From contig CACPCG010000001.1 of assembly GCA_902632305.1 (NCBI GenBank), positions 1 through 64,000 of the forward strand: DNA of 64,000 nucleotides. Direction: 5' to 3'. The notes beneath the pieces were generated by a model. The model saw only the letters and a program-made list of their open reading frames with translations, had not been told where the DNA came from and searched no databases. How positions within the stretch are numbered: the first letter of the stretch is position 1; each line of letters opens with the position of its first letter. A program made the translations under genes and the position numbers. The stretch comes from an uncultured Gammaproteobacteria bacterium. Its GTDB lineage: Bacteria; Pseudomonadota; Gammaproteobacteria; GCA-002705445; GCA-002716945. This document shows, one piece after another, positions 61,691 through 64,000 of this stretch.

Positions 61691-63153
61691 GATGAATCTC
61701 CATGAAGATTTTTATAAGCCTGTATAATTGCTTTACCCTTATTTATCGTTTCTTCCCACTCATTTTCTGGTATAGAATCATAAACAATTCCAGCTCCACA
61801 TTGAATATTCAATAAAGAATTTTTTATTATACATGTTCTAATTGCAATCGCTGTGTCCATATTTCCGTTCCAACCCAAATAACCAATAGCACCAGCATAA
61901 ATTCCTCGTTTAATCGGCTCTAATTCGTATATTATCTCTATTGCTCTGATTTTTGGAGCTCCTGAAACTGTGCCAGCAGGGAAAGTAGCTCTTAAAACAT
62001 CCATGAGGCTCTGATTATTTTTTAATTTTGATGTCACATTTGATACCATGTGCATTACATGAGAATATTTTTCAATGATCATCTTATCTGTAAGATGAAC
62101 TGAACCAATTTCTGATACCCTCCCAATATCGTTTCTACCGAGATCGATTAACATTAAATGTTCAGCAATTTCTTTAGGGTCATTTTTAAGATCTCTCTCT
62201 AACTCACTATCCTCTGAGAGGTCATCGCTTCTTGGTCTTGTGCCTGCGATTGGTCTCACAGTTAAGTTATCGCCCTCAAGACGGACCAATATTTCTGGTG
62301 AGGATCCGATTATATTAAAATCACCTAGGTTTAAGTAGTACATGTATGGAGATGGGTTTAAATCTCGTAATTTTCTATAGAATGAAATAGGTTTACCCTC
62401 AAAATCGATAGACATTCTCTGAGATAAGACTACCTGCATTACATCTCCATCCGTAATATATGATTTTATTTTTTTAACAGCTGAAATAAAATCCTCTCTT
62501 TCTAGGTGATATTTGATGTCAAGGTTTTTGATATTAGAGGTTACAGAAGTGTTATTAATTTTTTGAAAAGTTTTAATTTTATAAATAAGTTTGTTTATTT
62601 TTTCTTCTGTTTTGTAATAGTCAGATTCCGAGGGTTTTGAAAATATTATGATGTTAATCATGTTATTTAATTTATCAAAAATTAAAATTTCTTTTGATAT
62701 TATAAGCTGGATATCAGGTGTTTTTAAATCGTCTATTTGTTTAGATGGCTGTATACATGACTCGAAATGACAAATAGAGTCAAAACTAAAGTAACCGACT
62801 AAACCTCCTTGAAATTCTGGGAGATTAGGATCATTGTAAACTTTGAATGTTTGGTGATATTCTTCGATCCATTTAACTGGATTATCCGATTTAATTTTTT
62901 CATGAACACCATCACAAAACACGTCTATCTCTTGGCCGTTAATGTCGACATAATCGGAAGTAGGTAAACCGATAATAGTATATCTACTCCATTTTCTTCC
63001 ACCCTCAACAGATTCAAATAAATATGACTTTGACGTATCAGATAAAAACTCATAAAGGTCTATTGGGTCGACGTCTGGATTTTTAATGCGCTTTGATAAA
63101 GGAATTAATTTGTATCCTTGCTTTGCACAATCAAGAAATGCTGTTTTATCCAT
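61687..63153 (-). CDS. trpE: anthranilate synthase component I
   Basis: 488-residue chorismate-using enzyme. It carries a feedback-inhibition motif region (LYEFLSDTSKSYLFESVEGG near residues 33-52, with LLES-like FESVE) typical of tryptophan-regulated TrpE rather than PabB. Catalytic blocks are QVVLSQRMSIDF near 240, GSSPEILVRLEG near 282, RPIAGTRPRS near 300 and FPAGTVSGAPKIRA near 389. It lies 10 nt after rpe, an order found in gammaproteobacteria (rpe/gph-trpE). Confidence 0.96.
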   Translation of the reverse strand: MDKTAFLDCAKQGYKLIPLSKRIKNPDVDPIDLYEFLSDTSKSYLFESVEGGRKWSRYTIIGLPTSDYVDINGQEIDVFCDGVHEKIKSDNPVKWIEEYHQTFKVYNDPNLPEFQGGLVGYFSFDSICHFESCIQPSKQIDDLKTPDIQLIISKEILIFDKLNNMINIIIFSKPSESDYYKTEEKINKLIYKIKTFQKINNTSVTSNIKNLDIKYHLEREDFISAVKKIKSYITDGDVMQVVLSQRMSIDFEGKPISFYRKLRDLNPSPYMYYLNLGDFNIIGSSPEILVRLEGDNLTVRPIAGTRPRSDDLSEDSELERDLKNDPKEIAEHLMLIDLGRNDIGRVSEIGSVHLTDKMIIEKYSHVMHMVSNVTSKLKNNQSLMDVLRATFPAGTVSGAPKIRAIEIIYELEPIKRGIYAGAIGYLGWNGNMDTAIAIRTCIIKNSLLNIQCGAGIVYDSIPENEWEETINKGKAIIQAYKNLHGDSS

Positions 63154-63163
63154 TTAATCTTCT

Positions 63164-63832
63164 CTAAACCAAGCTCAACTTCTCTTTCATCAGCTTGATG
63201 GTTTTTGCGTAGTCATTAGATTTAAAAATGGCAGAGCCAGCCACAAAAGTATCTGCGCCTGCGGCGGCGACTTTATCAATATTATCTATATTGATTCCTC
63301 CATCAACTTCAAGTCTAATTTGTTTGCCCGAATTATCGATGAGAGATCTCACCTGTTGAATTTTTTTGTAAGTACTCTCAATGAATTTCTGGCCACCAAA
63401 TCCTGGATTAACAGACATCAGAAGAATCATATCAATACTATGAATACAATTTTCCAAGTGTGTTATTGAGGAAGCAGGATTTAAAACTATTCCAGGCTTA
63501 CAGCCATTATCACGAATTAAGTTGATAGTCCTATCAACATGTTCAGACGCCTCAGGATGAAATGTTATGAAGTCAGCTCCAGCTTTAGCAAAATCAGGTA
63601 TAATTCTGTCAACAGGTTTTATCATAAGATGAACATCAATAATGTTCTTTATACCATAGGCTCTCAATGATGAACAAACTACCGGGCCAAATGTAAGATT
63701 TGGAACATAATGGTTATCCATAACATCAAAATGTACGATATCTGCACCGGCATCAAGAACATTCCTAACGTCATCACCAAGTCTTGAGAAATCTGCAGAT
63801 AATATTGATGGCGCTATCTTATAATCTTTCAT
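63164..63832 (-). CDS. rpe: ribulose-phosphate 3-epimerase
   Basis: 222-residue TIM-barrel epimerase of the pentose-phosphate (and, if present, Calvin) pathway. Motifs: [16 protein letters not shown] at the N-terminus, [18 protein letters not shown] near residue 34 (metal His/Asp), VDVHLMI near 64, [12 protein letters not shown] near 139 and EVDGGIN near 174. It is first gene of the rpe-trpEGDC-VOC-speD run. The 93-bp upstream gap, shared with the divergent gene at the right edge, should hold its promoter. Confidence 0.97.
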   Translation of the reverse strand: MKDYKIAPSILSADFSRLGDDVRNVLDAGADIVHFDVMDNHYVPNLTFGPVVCSSLRAYGIKNIIDVHLMIKPVDRIIPDFAKAGADFITFHPEASEHVDRTINLIRDNGCKPGIVLNPASSITHLENCIHSIDMILLMSVNPGFGGQKFIESTYKKIQQVRSLIDNSGKQIRLEVDGGINIDNIDKVAAAGADTFVAGSAIFKSNDYAKTIKLMKEKLSLV

Positions 63833-63864
63833 ATTGCTTTTGATAAATTGAAACCCTAGTATTA

Positions 63865-63883
63865 GAAGGAGTAATCATCCTTC
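63865..63883. other. small inverted repeat in the rpe upstream region
   Basis: GAAGGA (63865-63870) pairs with TCCTTC (63878-63883) around a 7-nt loop in the divergent intergenic region. It could be an operator or a leader hairpin. No Trp-codon run or terminator hairpin typical of trp attenuation is visible, so the meaning is open. Confidence 0.35.
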
Positions 63884-63925
63884 AACTTTCATGATACTAT
63901 ATATGTATTATTAATGGAGTATAAT

Positions 63926-64000
63926 ATGAATAAAATTAAATTTCTTGTATTCAGCATCTGTATTTTTATCTCAGGAAATGTTCTCTCAGCAGAACATGTG
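63926..64000 (+). CDS. secreted protein, N-terminal fragment (cut by the right edge)
   Basis: ATG 63926 is preceded by GGAG at 63916-63919 (6-nt spacing). The first 25 residues form a Sec signal peptide: basic start MNKIKF, hydrophobic core LVFSICIFIS and a plausible signal-peptidase site after LSA (NVLSA-EHV). The rest lies outside the window, so no function can be given. It is divergent from rpe. Confidence 0.65.
   Translation, partial: MNKIKFLVFSICIFISGNVLSAEHV

Noticed and set aside
63833-63925. trp attenuator or leader peptide ahead of the rpe-trp operon
   Set aside because: No Trp-codon run and no competing terminator/antiterminator hairpins; only one small inverted repeat.

Overview
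The window reads as a chromosomal stretch of a low-GC (about one third G+C by eye) gammaproteobacterium. The evidence is gene content and order: ygfB-pepP-ubiH with a second flavin hydroxylase, a TIGR02449-type coiled-coil gene beside zapA, gmk-rpoZ-spoT, lgt-thyA-folA, torF-glnK-amtB next to ubiK, dsbA and cytochrome c4 beside polA and thrB, and trpEGDC followed by speD with coq7 converging on it. The last three arrangements resemble Pseudomonas. Short intergenic gaps, many 1-17 nt overlaps, almost no non-coding DNA and no phage, IS, integron or CRISPR material suggest a streamlined, free-living and probably marine genome. The exact lineage cannot be fixed from sequence reading alone.

Layout. 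0-7 kb: an AsmA-like fragment and moaC, rdgB, an M48 lipoprotein protease, a stand-alone 5'-3' exonuclease, a pyrophosphate-type phosphofructokinase, hemH and an HNH protein. 7-13 kb: a DnaA-box cluster, priA-argS-HAD, then a divergent SpeD-like/SpeE-like pair. 13-16 kb: a nitrogen module, torF-glnK-amtB, with a recognisable sigma-54 promoter and an NtrC-type palindrome. 15.5-22.5 kb: ubiK, a membrane-anchored pseudoazurin, tRNA-Arg(CCG), folD, dsbA, cytochrome c4, polA and thrB. 22.5-25.4 kb: a TRAP transporter whose binding protein is convergent to its permeases. 25.4-34 kb: a tightly packed run gmk-rpoZ-spoT-ubiE-ubiJ-ubiB-uvrD. 34-42.3 kb: two unassigned membrane proteins, apaG, folA-thyA-lgt, a DUF255 protein, an acyltransferase, a ferredoxin, a MATE transporter and a rubredoxin. 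42.3-48.6 kb: thiE-hemL, a serine-glyoxylate aminotransferase / hydroxypyruvate reductase / glycerate 2-kinase operon and a TauE-family exporter. 48.6-54.4 kb: two UbiH-type monooxygenases, pepP, ygfB, the cell-division pair, an EVE protein and a lysine-repeat histone-like protein. 54.4-64 kb: ilvA, rpiA, rplM-rpsI, coq7 and a seven-gene rpe-trpEGDC-VOC-speD operon.

Together the genes describe an aerobic ubiquinone-using cell (ubiB, E, H, J, K, coq7, cytochrome c4, pseudoazurin) with its own tryptophan, isoleucine/threonine, thiamine, haem and polyamine synthesis, reversible PPi-linked sugar-phosphate metabolism and a C2/C3 glyoxylate-serine-glycerate route.

No clearly undescribed multi-gene system was found. 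The points most worth a second look are: two different SpeD families in one window, one with Thr before the pyruvoyl serine; an RNA polymerase omega subunit with a long acidic Ser/Thr/Glu tail; a second Ubi hydroxylase that has lost its canonical FAD motifs; three DnaA-box-like sites in front of priA; the sigma-54/NtrC control region; and the A-rich repeat tract before the histone-like gene.
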